DNA of 64,000 nt, from contig NZ_JBDLLW010000001.1 in the NCBI RefSeq assembly GCF_043789415.1, positions 310,001-374,000 of the forward strand. The letters run 5' to 3'. This DNA is from Renibacterium sp043789415 (GTDB lineage: Bacteria > Actinomycetota > Actinomycetes > Actinomycetales > Micrococcaceae). Position numbers and translations under genes: made by a program. The notes below the pieces were generated by a model, which ran no database searches, had not been told where the DNA came from, and worked only from the letters and a program-made list of their open reading frames with translations. Below, one piece after another: positions 1-7,287 of the stretch; within the stretch, counting starts at the first letter, position 1, and every line of letters starts with the position of its first letter.

Positions 1-2341
1 GACGCTGACGATTTCGCTTCTTCTCACCCCGGCTGGGACGCTGCTGCGTTTCAGCGCGCGGGTGGTGGTGTTCAGCGGCTGCGCTGTGCGTCGAGCGGTG
101 CTCTACGGGTTCGGCGTGAGTCACCACGCCTCGTCCGGCACAGGCTTCGCACTGCTCGCCGAAGACCTCGAGGAGCCCGGTACCCATCCGCTTCCTGGTC
201 ATCTGCACCAGGCCCAGCGAAGTCACTTCGGCCACCTGGTGCTTGGTGCGATCCCGGCCCAGGCACTCCACCAAGCGGCGCAGCACGAGATCCCGGTTCG
301 ATTCAAGCACCATATCGATGAAGTCGATCACGATGATGCCACCGATATCACGCAACCGCAGCTGACGGACCACTTCTTCGGCGGCTTCCAGGTTGTTTTT
401 GGTGACCGTCTCTTCGAGGTTTCCGCCCGAACCGGTGAACTTGCCGGTGTTCACGTCTACCACTGTCATTGCTTCGGTGCGGTCGATCACCAGTGAACCG
501 CCCGAGGGCAGGAAGACCTTGCGTTCCAGGGCCTTGGAGATCTGCTCGTCGATCCGATGAGCGGCGAAGATATCCTCGCTGCTGTCCCATTTCTGCAGCC
601 GGTCCAGCAGATCCGGGGCAACGTAGGTGACATAGGCCTCAACGGTGTCCCAGGCTTCCTCACCGGAAATGATGAGCTTGCTGAAGTCCTCATTGAAGAC
701 GTCGCGAACCACCTTGATAGTGAGGTCGGGCTCCCCATACAGCAGTTCGGGGGCCAGAGTCTTCGTCGACGTCGCCCTCGCTTCGATGTTCTCCCACTGT
801 GCGCGCAAGCGGTTGATGTCGTGAGTCAGCTCTTCTTCGCTGGCGCCTTCTGCCGCGGTGCGGACGATCACGCCGGCGTTCTCGGGCAGGTTGTCCTTGA
901 GGATCCGCTTGAGCCGATTCCGCTCCACATCGGGAAGCTTCCGGGAGATTCCGGTCATCGATCCGCCGGGGACGTAGACCAGGTACCTGCCCGGCAAGGA
1001 GATCTGCGAAGTGAGCCGGGCACCTTTATGCCCTACCGGATCCTTGGTCACCTGAACCAGCACCGAATCGCCGCTCTTGAGCGCGTGCTCAATCCGACGG
1101 GGCTGCCCGTCGAGATTAGCAGCGTCCCAGTCGACTTCCCCGGCGTACAGTACGGCATTGCGCCCCCGTCCGATATCGACGAACGCGGCTTCCATGCTGG
1201 GCAGCACATTCTGCACTCTGCCCAGGTAAACATTGCCGATTAATGAATCCTGCTGGGTCTTCGAAACGAAGTGCTCGGCCAGAATGCCGTCCTCCAGGAC
1301 TCCGATCTGGATCCGCTCATCACGCTGCCGGACGACCATCACCCGGTCGACCGACTCGCGGCGCGCAAGGAACTCGGCCTCGGTGATCACCTGACGACGC
1401 CGACCGGTATCGCGGGACTCACGGCGGCGCTGCTTCTTCGCCTCCAGACGAGTCGAACCCTTGACCGAGGTCACCCGATTCGAGCTGGACTCTGAGGGCT
1501 GCCGCGGTCCACGTACCCGAGTGACTGTATTGGGCGGGTCGTCTTCTCCCCCACCAGTGAGTTCCAGATCGGCGTCCCCACGACGGCGGCGACGGCGACG
1601 GCGTGAACTGCCAGTTTCGGGCAGCTCGGCTGCGCCTTCGGTTTCGTCCGACGCGCTCTCAGTGGCTTCAATCTCAGTGCTCTTAGCACGGCGGCCGCGT
1701 GAACGACGTCGCCGACCGGCGTCCTCCGGCGACTCATCTTCTTCAGCCTCAGCTAAATCGTTCGAAACGCGTTGCGGAACTGCCAGAGATAGATCCGGTG
1801 CGTGGAAAAGCAAAGAAGTAGGCGCCGCGGCCACCGGTTCCAGGAACAGGCCGAAAGGTGAGGCACCGGCGGATTCGGTAGTAGTGGTCGTCTCGGCGTC
1901 CTGAGCGGACGCTGAACTCGGCGCTTCGTCCGACTCGGCTGCTACGGCTGGCACCGCCAACTCAGCATTTTCCAAAGGTTCAGCATTTTCTGCGGACTCA
2001 GCGCTGTCCGCCGGAGCATCCTGCTCAGCTGATTTCTTACGACTTCCTGCGCGCTTGCGCGCTGCACGCTTCGGAGCCTTTTCAACGGGTGCCTCGGCCG
2101 CGGGCTCCGCTGATGAGGGTGCTTCTTGGAGTGCCTCCTCCTGCGCGGGCTCTGCACTGAGCGGCAGGGGCGTCGATTTTTTGCTGCGGCTGGCGCGCTT
2201 CGGCTTTTTCCCAGCCGGTTCTTCAACCGGAAGCGGCTCCTGAACCTCGACCTTTTTGGGGCTCCGACGGCGCGCCCGTTTGGGAGCTTGCTCTTCGACA
2301 GCACTAGCTACGACGCTTGCTTCGTTTTCTTCAATTTCCAT
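1..2341 (-). CDS. rne: Ribonuclease E/G, 3' end cut by window edge
   Basis: Endoribonuclease that starts mRNA decay and processes rRNA and tRNA precursors. About 780 residues are visible from ATG 2341; the 3' end lies outside the window. The first ~330 residues are a low-complexity Ala/Glu/Arg-rich extension with Arg clusters, as usual in actinobacterial RNase E. An S1-type RNA-binding domain follows (~350-420). The DNase I-like catalytic part has the two Asp motifs VVDVNTGKF (~628) and IVIDFIDM (~672). The Zn-link is CEACAGRG (~730), with its two Cys. No in-frame start exists upstream. Family assignment is secure. Confidence 0.95.
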   Translation of the reverse strand, partial: MEIEENEASVVASAVEEQAPKRARRRSPKKVEVQEPLPVEEPAGKKPKRASRSKKSTPLPLSAEPAQEEALQEAPSSAEPAAEAPVEKAPKRAARKRAGSRKKSAEQDAPADSAESAENAEPLENAELAVPAVAAESDEAPSSASAQDAETTTTTESAGASPFGLFLEPVAAAPTSLLFHAPDLSLAVPQRVSNDLAEAEEDESPEDAGRRRRSRGRRAKSTEIEATESASDETEGAAELPETGSSRRRRRRRRGDADLELTGGGEDDPPNTVTRVRGPRQPSESSSNRVTSVKGSTRLEAKKQRRRESRDTGRRRQVITEAEFLARRESVDRVMVVRQRDERIQIGVLEDGILAEHFVSKTQQDSLIGNVYLGRVQNVLPSMEAAFVDIGRGRNAVLYAGEVDWDAANLDGQPRRIEHALKSGDSVLVQVTKDPVGHKGARLTSQISLPGRYLVYVPGGSMTGISRKLPDVERNRLKRILKDNLPENAGVIVRTAAEGASEEELTHDINRLRAQWENIEARATSTKTLAPELLYGEPDLTIKVVRDVFNEDFSKLIISGEEAWDTVEAYVTYVAPDLLDRLQKWDSSEDIFAAHRIDEQISKALERKVFLPSGGSLVIDRTEAMTVVDVNTGKFTGSGGNLEETVTKNNLEAAEEVVRQLRLRDIGGIIVIDFIDMVLESNRDLVLRRLVECLGRDRTKHQVAEVTSLGLVQMTRKRMGTGLLEVFGEQCEACAGRGVVTHAEPVEHRSTHSAAAEHHHPRAETQQRPSRGEKKRNRQR

Positions 2342-2680
2342 ATATGGCTGTGCTCCAACCCCGGCTGCACCGCCACAATCAGCACGGACCGGGGTCCAGT
2401 TGTCAACACCCGCGGGCATTGACCGAAATCAGTGGATTACATTCCAGGTGGCACCATCCGTTGGGTGCAGCATCTCTGAAATGCCGGCTACAGGTTCCCT
2501 CCTAAAATACAGTGGATGCTTTTGCATCAACACCTGGCGGCAGGAGAACGAACAGCCGGACCGAACGCTGCCTGTGGAACAGCTTCAGCCAATGACATTC
2601 TCTCACACGGATCCTCCGGACGGGGGATTCGGCGCGCAGGCTGTGCCTCGCGTTCAGTTTCTCGGGTTAGAATCGGCCCC
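2342..2680. promoter_or_regulatory. Divergent control region between rne and the VKOR gene
   Basis: No gene is recognised in these 339 bases. On the minus strand a TTGACA (2401-2406) is followed after 18 bases by CTGATT, a possible rne promoter, and the spacer holds GGACC-CC-GGTCC. A small hairpin, GATGC-TTTT-GCATC, lies near 2515-2530. RNase E genes often have long structured 5' leaders used for autoregulation; whether this one is so used is inference. Confidence 0.35.
2668..2673 (+). promoter_or_regulatory. -10 box TAGAAT of a leaderless mRNA
   Basis: TAGAAT ends 7 bases before ATG 2681 and no Shine-Dalgarno sequence lies between, so transcription probably starts at or next to the start codon. 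The same geometry recurs at many genes in the window. Confidence 0.5.
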
Positions 2681-3310
2681 ATGCCATCCTCCAGTATTTC
2701 CAGCACAGCGAAGACCGAAAAGCCTTGGATCACCAGAGATAGGCCCTTCGGCTATCTTCTGCTCATCACGAGCTTCATCTCCTTTCTTGCGGCTGCCGCG
2801 CTGATCCTGGATCGTCTGGAACTTTACAAAGATTCCAGCGCGAAGCTCTCCTGTGATTTCAATGCCTTCGTCTCCTGCGGCAGGGTGATGGAACAGCCCC
2901 AGGCAGCGGTCTTCGGCTTCCCGAACCCCTTCATCGGCATCGTCTGCTTCGGCATTGTCTTCGCGGTGGGTATGTCTTTGCTGGCTGGTGCGAAATTCGC
3001 GCGCTGGTACTGGATCTGCTTCCAGATCGGGATCACTCTTGGCATGGTGTTCATCTGCTGGCTCTGGTTCCAGGCACTCTATGTGATCGCCATTCTCTGC
3101 CCCTGGTGCATGGTGGTCTGGGCGATGATGATCCCGCTCTTCCTGTGGACCACGATTCGGAACTTGGTCCACGGCGTCATCCCCGCTCCAGCTGGTTTAG
3201 TGCGATTCCTCTCCAACTGGGGCTGGACCATTGTCATCCTGGTCTATCTGGCCGTGATCGCCAGCATCTTCTTCCGCTTCATTCACCTGTTCTTCGCGAG
3301 CAACGCCTGA
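2681..3310 (+). CDS. Vitamin K epoxide reductase (VKOR) family membrane protein
   Basis: Predicted quinone reductase that reoxidises DsbA-like partners in extracytoplasmic disulfide formation. The 209-residue protein has about five membrane helices (near 24-44, 83-102, 112-130, 132-158, 181-203). The family's active pair is C140-PW-C143, and the loop pair is C58 and C66. ATG 2681 was chosen over longer in-frame starts because it leaves a normal VKOR N-terminus and fits the leaderless promoter. The gene sits alone between divergent rne and convergent trpS. Function follows from family; no thioredoxin domain is fused. Confidence 0.9.
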   Translation: MPSSSISSTAKTEKPWITRDRPFGYLLLITSFISFLAAAALILDRLELYKDSSAKLSCDFNAFVSCGRVMEQPQAAVFGFPNPFIGIVCFGIVFAVGMSLLAGAKFARWYWICFQIGITLGMVFICWLWFQALYVIAILCPWCMVVWAMMIPLFLWTTIRNLVHGVIPAPAGLVRFLSNWGWTIVILVYLAVIASIFFRFIHLFFASNA

Positions 3311-3332
3311 GTAGAGCTTCCGTTGCCCGGGC

Positions 3333-4373
3333 TCAGTAGACCATTCCCATCGCGGATCGGACTCGCTCCAGGGTCTGCTCCGCGAATTGGTTGGCCCTGG
3401 CGTTACCGCGTTGCAGGACCTCGCTGAGCAATTCGGGGTGCTTCGCCAGTTCACGGCGTCGTGCTCGCAAGGGAGCGAAGTATTCGTTGACGGCTTCTGT
3501 GGTGAGTTCCTTGAGTTTCCCCGCCCCGCTATCGGCGAGCCGTTCAGCCAGTAGGCGCGGGCTCAGCCCCAGGCAGACCGCCGCCGTATCGAGCAGCGCG
3601 GAGATGCCAGGCCGAGTGGCCGGCTGGTAGCTGATCCGCCGTTCGCTGTCGGTCGGCGTCCGGCGGATCAGGGCCGCGGTTTCCTCGGCACTGAGCCGCA
3701 GTGCAATGCCATTTCCATAGCTCTTCGACATCTTCCTGCCATCAAGTCCTGGCAGTTCCGGTGTCTCGCTGAGCAGTGCCTCAGGTAACCGGAACACCTC
3801 ACCGTATCTTTCGTTGAAGCGCCGGGCGATCAGTCGGGTGAGCTCAATATGAGGTAGATTGTCCTTCCCCACCGGAACCACATTCCCCTGGCAGAACAGG
3901 ATGTCGGCGGCTTGGTGCACCGGATAGCTCAGCAAAAGGCCGCTGAGAGCGCGCCCGGAGGCTGCTGATTCTGCCTTCACCGTGGGGTTTCGATGCAATT
4001 CTGCTTCGCTCACCAGACTCAGGAAGGGCAGCATCAGCTGGTTGAGCGCTGGAACAGCTGAGTGGGTGAAAATCGTGCACGCTTCGGGGTCAAGACCAGC
4101 GGCAAGATAATCCAAGAGGATCTCGTGTACGTTCTGCCGGACGTTGCCCGCAGTGTCCCGATCGGTGATTACCTGATAGTCGGCGATCACCACGACGATT
4201 TCCACGCCGAGCCGCTGCAGCCGGACCCGTTCGGCAAGGCTGCCGAAGTAGTGGCCCAGGTGGAGCGGCCCGGTGGGACGATCCCCGGTCAGCACCCGGT
4301 AGGCTTCCGGACGCTCGACGACGGCGCGGGCCAACCGTTCGCTATTGCTCTGGGTAGTGCTCAATGAATCCAC
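3333..4373 (-). CDS. trpS: Tryptophanyl-tRNA synthetase
   Basis: Class I synthetase that charges tRNA-Trp. The 346 residues are of usual length. The HIGH-type motif is PLHLGHYFG (~36-44) and the KMSKS loop GRKMSKSYGN lies at ~213-222. GTG 4373 has AGGAG six bases upstream. A transcription attenuator with a Trp-containing leader peptide precedes it, so expression should rise when charged tRNA-Trp is scarce. The gene is separated from upstream ndk by a repeat-filled gap and is transcribed from its own promoter. Confidence 0.95.
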   Translation of the reverse strand: MDSLSTTQSNSERLARAVVERPEAYRVLTGDRPTGPLHLGHYFGSLAERVRLQRLGVEIVVVIADYQVITDRDTAGNVRQNVHEILLDYLAAGLDPEACTIFTHSAVPALNQLMLPFLSLVSEAELHRNPTVKAESAASGRALSGLLLSYPVHQAADILFCQGNVVPVGKDNLPHIELTRLIARRFNERYGEVFRLPEALLSETPELPGLDGRKMSKSYGNGIALRLSAEETAALIRRTPTDSERRISYQPATRPGISALLDTAAVCLGLSPRLLAERLADSGAGKLKELTTEAVNEYFAPLRARRRELAKHPELLSEVLQRGNARANQFAEQTLERVRSAMGMVY

Positions 4374-4429
4374 GATGTGCTCCTAGAGTAAGGAGCTGCC
4401 CGCAGTCCTGCGCACCGGGATCCGGGCAT

Positions 4430-4520
4430 AAAAAAGGGCTGCAAAGGCAGCCCTGAGGTGGTTTAGGAAGACGAAACCGGGCTGCTAGTGCAGCCGCCAC
4501 GCTCCGCTGTAGGTTTCCAT
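4430..4520 (-). promoter_or_regulatory. trpS transcription attenuator (leader RNA)
   Basis: Four complementary segments are visible. Segments 1 and 2 form GGCTGC-ACTA-GCAGCC (4495-4480). Segments 3 and 4 form AGGGCTGC-CTTT-GCAGCCCT (4454-4435) followed by six U, an intrinsic terminator. Segment 2 (GCAGCCC) pairs equally well with segment 3 (GGGCTGC), a 7-bp antiterminator. A ribosome stalled on the leader's Trp codon covers segment 1, frees segment 2 and prevents termination. This is the classical attenuator logic; such attenuators have been predicted before trpS in some Streptomyces. Confidence 0.85.
4485..4520 (-). CDS. trpS leader peptide, 11 residues
   Basis: The short frame METYSGAWRLH ends in TAG within the 1:2 hairpin. 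Its single Trp codon (4499-4497) lies just before segment 1, the position needed for stalling to switch the RNA fold. The ATG follows a TACTCT -10 box by exactly six bases, so the leader mRNA is probably leaderless. One Trp codon is fewer than the two or more of most trp leaders. Confidence 0.75.
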   Translation of the reverse strand: METYSGAWRLH

Positions 4521-4526
4521 GGTTTT

Positions 4527-4556
4527 AGAGTAGCACCACGCCAGGCCCTGTGACAG
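4527..4556 (-). promoter_or_regulatory. Probable trpS promoter
   Basis: The -10 TACTCT (4532-4527) and a CTGTCA -35 (4556-4551) are 18 bases apart. The -35 falls in the arm of the adjacent 53-nt palindrome. The transcript would begin at the leader peptide's ATG. Confidence 0.5.
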
Positions 4557-4600
4557 GGAGGGTCGCTGCAAGCGGCTTGCAGCGACCCTCCCTGTCACAG
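4548..4600. repeat. Perfect 53-nt palindrome
   Basis: Two 26-base arms (4548-4573 and 4575-4600) are exact reverse complements around a single G. It lies between ndk and the trpS promoter. It may act as a terminator for ndk read-through, although no U-run follows, or it may be a short mobile palindromic element. Confidence 0.85.
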
Positions 4601-4613
4601 AGTTCTTTGAAGG

Positions 4614-4683
4614 ACACCACGGGAGTGCACCCAGGGTCCTTTGGCGAGGGCCCCCACCGAAGAATGAGGTGAGGGAGCCAAAG
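4614..4683. repeat. 70-nt direct repeat, copy 1
   Basis: It matches the copy at 4836-4905 at 67 of 70 positions. Each copy can fold internally, with CTTTGGC and GCCAAAG at the ends of an imperfect stem. A frame through both copies gives a repeated Ser/Gly/Ala peptide that I regard as spurious. Confidence 0.85.
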
Positions 4684-4835
4684 ATAGAGTGCTGCACTGG
4701 GCCCCCGGCATCGAGGAACCTGAGCTGAGCTTGCGAAGCTTAGGAGATGCCGGGGAGGGCCCCGTCGTGGCGGCTAAGAGAGCGAACCGGGTTCCCTGCC
4801 CGAGCTTGCGAGGGGAAGGGCAGTTCGCGAACGCG
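4684..4835. other. Spacer between the 70-nt repeats, with inverted repeats
   Basis: No gene is recognised. GGGCCCCCGGCATC near 4700 pairs with GATGCCGGGGAGGGCCC near 4750. Smaller stems include CTGAGCTT-GCG-AAGCTTAG, CTGCCC/GGGCAG and the palindrome GTTCGCGAAC. The whole 4548-4905 block looks like a composite of palindromic repeats rather than coding DNA. Confidence 0.5.
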
Positions 4836-4905
4836 ACACCACGGGAGTGCGCCAAGGGTCCTTTGGCGAGGGCCCCCACCGAAGAATGAAGTGAGGGAGC
4901 CAAAG
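4836..4905. repeat. 70-nt direct repeat, copy 2
   Basis: The second copy of the 4614-4683 element starts five bases past the ndk stop codon. Three substitutions separate the copies. Placed here its hairpin could protect or terminate the ndk mRNA; this is inference. Confidence 0.85.
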
Positions 4906-4910
4906 GCCCG

Positions 4911-5342
4911 CTAGAACCAGATGGCGATTTCGCGTTCTGCAGATTCCACCGAGTCGGAACCGTGAACCAGATTCTGCTGAACCTTCAGACCCCAGTCACG
5001 ACCGAAATCCCCACGGATAGTGCCCGGAGCAGCGACAGTAGGATCAGTGGCGCCAGCCAAAGAGCGGAAACCTTCGATCACGCGCTCCCCTTCGAAAATC
5101 GCAGCCACCACGGGGCCGGAGAGCATGAATTCGACGAGCGGTTCGTAGAAGGGCTTGCCAACGTGCTCGGCGTAGTGAGCTTCCAACTGCTCCCTGCTGG
5201 CTTGGGTCCTCTTCAGCTCGGCCAGCTTGTAGCCCTTCGCCTCGACCCTGGCCAGGATGGCTCCGGAGAGATTGCGGGAGACGCCGTCCGGCTTGACCAG
5301 GACAAGGGTGCGTTCAACGCTGTTCGATGCTGCTGCGCTCAT
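4911..5342 (-). CDS. ndk: Nucleoside diphosphate kinase
   Basis: Transfers the gamma phosphate of ATP to other (d)NDPs through a phosphohistidine. The 143-residue protein is of normal length. The nucleotide site begins TLVLVKPDGV and the active-site His is H127 in NLVHGSDS. ATG 5342 has AAGGAG seven bases upstream. It is the last gene of the ileS-folC-DUF4233-ndk run, an order shared with actinobacteria such as M. tuberculosis (folC, DUF4233, ndk). Confidence 0.97.
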   Translation of the reverse strand: MSAAASNSVERTLVLVKPDGVSRNLSGAILARVEAKGYKLAELKRTQASREQLEAHYAEHVGKPFYEPLVEFMLSGPVVAAIFEGERVIEGFRSLAGATDPTVAAPGTIRGDFGRDWGLKVQQNLVHGSDSVESAEREIAIWF

Positions 5343-5390
5343 GGGTAACTCCTTGAAAAGTGTGAGAGTGGTCTGGTTTTAGTCTACGTG

Positions 5391-5930
5391 CTAGCTGCTA
5401 GCGCCCGAGTCCGTGGACCCTGTCTCAGCGACGCCGTCCGGGTGTTCCCGTTCCCAGGCTTTCTGCGCGGCGTCGCGCGCCGCATTCTCGCGATCCAACC
5501 GGGCCCCGGTACGCAAGGCGTACCACCAGGCAATGGTGAAGAGCGGCCCCACCACGAACATCATGGGTTCGAAGAAGCCTAGGGCGATCAGCACCAACTG
5601 CAGCGCCCAACCGAGCCAGAGCGCCCACCTCTTGCTCAGAAAAGCACAGGTGCCGATCAGTACGACGCTAAGCAGCACTCCGCCGATCAGAATCGCAAAG
5701 GCCGGAATTTCCTTGGCCCGCAAACCGAAGATCACCAGGGTGGCGAAAAAGGCGACGAACGCCTCCAAGCTGAGCACCGTCGAAGCGAACATGATCTTAG
5801 TGGACCGCCGCTTCTTGGGCATTCCTGGGCGCCACTCGCGTTGTGCTTTGGTCTGCCTCAGCGGAGTCTGCCTCAAGGGAACCTGCTGACTCGGAGCTTG
5901 CGGGCCCTGCTGCGGATTCTGCTCTGCCAT
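5391..5930 (-). CDS. DUF4233 membrane protein
   Basis: A 179-residue protein of unknown function, restricted to actinobacteria and usually placed between folC and ndk. The basic, Gln/Pro-rich cytoplasmic N-terminus (1-45) is followed by four hydrophobic helices (about 47-69, 75-96, 101-118, 120-141) and a charged C-tail. Its ATG is one base past the folC TGA, so translation is probably coupled. Position and topology match the family; no catalytic motif is visible. Confidence 0.85.
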   Translation of the reverse strand: MAEQNPQQGPQAPSQQVPLRQTPLRQTKAQREWRPGMPKKRRSTKIMFASTVLSLEAFVAFFATLVIFGLRAKEIPAFAILIGGVLLSVVLIGTCAFLSKRWALWLGWALQLVLIALGFFEPMMFVVGPLFTIAWWYALRTGARLDRENAARDAAQKAWEREHPDGVAETGSTDSGASS

Positions 5931-5931
5931 C

Positions 5932-7287
5932 TCAGCTCTTCCCCAGCAAGATCCGGGCCTCGGCCACCAGAGTGATCGAGCCGGTCACCAGCACAGCACC
6001 GGCTAGGTCATTATTGGATTCTGCTCGCTCCACCGCCCATTCCAGGGCGTCATCCAACTTCTCCGCGATATGCACGTTCTCGGCTTCGAACCCGGCGTCG
6101 AGCGCTAGTTCGGCGAGTTCCCCAGCAGGAATCGCGCGCGGAGAATCGGACTGGGTCAGGCAGATCTCCTCGGCGAACTCACCCAGGGATTCCCGCAGTT
6201 GCTCCAGGATCCCCAGGGCATCCTTCTCCCGTAGCACACCGAGCACCAGCACCAGCTTGCTGAAACTGAAGGCCTCCTCGAGTGCTTCGGCGCTGGCTTT
6301 GATCCCGGCCGGGTTGTGCGCGGCGTCGACCACCACCGTCGGGGCGGTGCGCAGGACTTCGAGTCTCCCTGGTGAGGACACCGTGCTAAAGGCTTCCTGA
6401 AGCACCGCGAGATCGAGCTCGCGCTCACCGCCACCCAGAAAAGCCTCCAGTGCGGCGACCGCCACAGCGGCGTTCTCAGCCTGATGCGGACCGTGCAAAG
6501 GCAACAGCAATTCGGGGTATCGGCCGGCCAAGCCCTGGACCGAGATCAGTTGGCCGCCCACCGCGACGGAACGCTCCTCCACTCCGAATTCCACTCCTTC
6601 AAACCGGAATTCGGCGCCCACCTGCTGGGCCTGTTCCAGCAGAACCTGGGCCGCGTCACTGGGCTGCGCGGCGCTGACCAGGAAAGCTCCCGGCTTGATG
6701 ATGCCGGCCTTCTCCAAAGCGATATCGCGGGTAGTATCACCCAGCAGCTCGGTGTGGTCGAGCGAGATCGGGGTGACCACCGCTACCGTGCCATCGGCCA
6801 CATTGGTGGCATCGGTGATGCCACCGAGGCCAACCTCGATCACCGCGACGTCGACCGGTTGATCGGCGAAGATCGCGAACCCGAGAATGGTCAGCGCCTC
6901 GAAGTAGGTCAGCCGGGGCTGCCCCTCGGCTTCCAGTTCGGCATCGACGATCTGAAGATAGGGGTGGATCTCATCCCAGATCCGGACGAAGGTCTCGTCA
7001 GAGACCGACTCGCCGTTGATGCTGATCCGCTCGGTGACCGAGGTCAGATGGGGACTGGTGTATCTTCCGGTGCTCAGACCGTGCGCACGCAGCCCGGCTT
7101 CGATCATCCGGGCCGTTGAGGTTTTGCCATTGGTCCCTGTCAGATGGATCACCGGATAAGCCTTCTGCGGCTCCCCCAGCACCTCCATCGCTCGGTACAG
7201 CGGCGCCAGCCGGGGCTCCATCTTGTTCTCCGGAGCCCTGCTGAGCAACTCGGCATAGACGCTTTCCACCGAATATTCATCGATCAT
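5932..7287 (-). CDS. folC: Folylpolyglutamate / dihydrofolate synthase
   Basis: Adds glutamate to dihydropteroate and folates, using ATP. The 451 residues include the P-loop GTNGKTS (51-57), the ISLDHTELLGDT segment and AGIIKPG, all family signatures. A Mur-ligase-type C-terminal domain follows. Its ATG overlaps the ileS stop in an ATGA junction, so the two are translationally coupled and fall under the ileS T-box. Confidence 0.95.
   Translation of the reverse strand: MIDEYSVESVYAELLSRAPENKMEPRLAPLYRAMEVLGEPQKAYPVIHLTGTNGKTSTARMIEAGLRAHGLSTGRYTSPHLTSVTERISINGESVSDETFVRIWDEIHPYLQIVDAELEAEGQPRLTYFEALTILGFAIFADQPVDVAVIEVGLGGITDATNVADGTVAVVTPISLDHTELLGDTTRDIALEKAGIIKPGAFLVSAAQPSDAAQVLLEQAQQVGAEFRFEGVEFGVEERSVAVGGQLISVQGLAGRYPELLLPLHGPHQAENAAVAVAALEAFLGGGERELDLAVLQEAFSTVSSPGRLEVLRTAPTVVVDAAHNPAGIKASAEALEEAFSFSKLVLVLGVLREKDALGILEQLRESLGEFAEEICLTQSDSPRAIPAGELAELALDAGFEAENVHIAEKLDDALEWAVERAESNNDLAGAVLVTGSITLVAEARILLGKS

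Noticed and set aside
4595..4903. Minus-strand frame of 102 residues through the ndk-trpS gap
   Set aside because: It is made of the two 70-nt repeats and adjoining palindromes; the internal peptide duplication follows from the DNA repeat. No family resemblance and no Shine-Dalgarno sequence.
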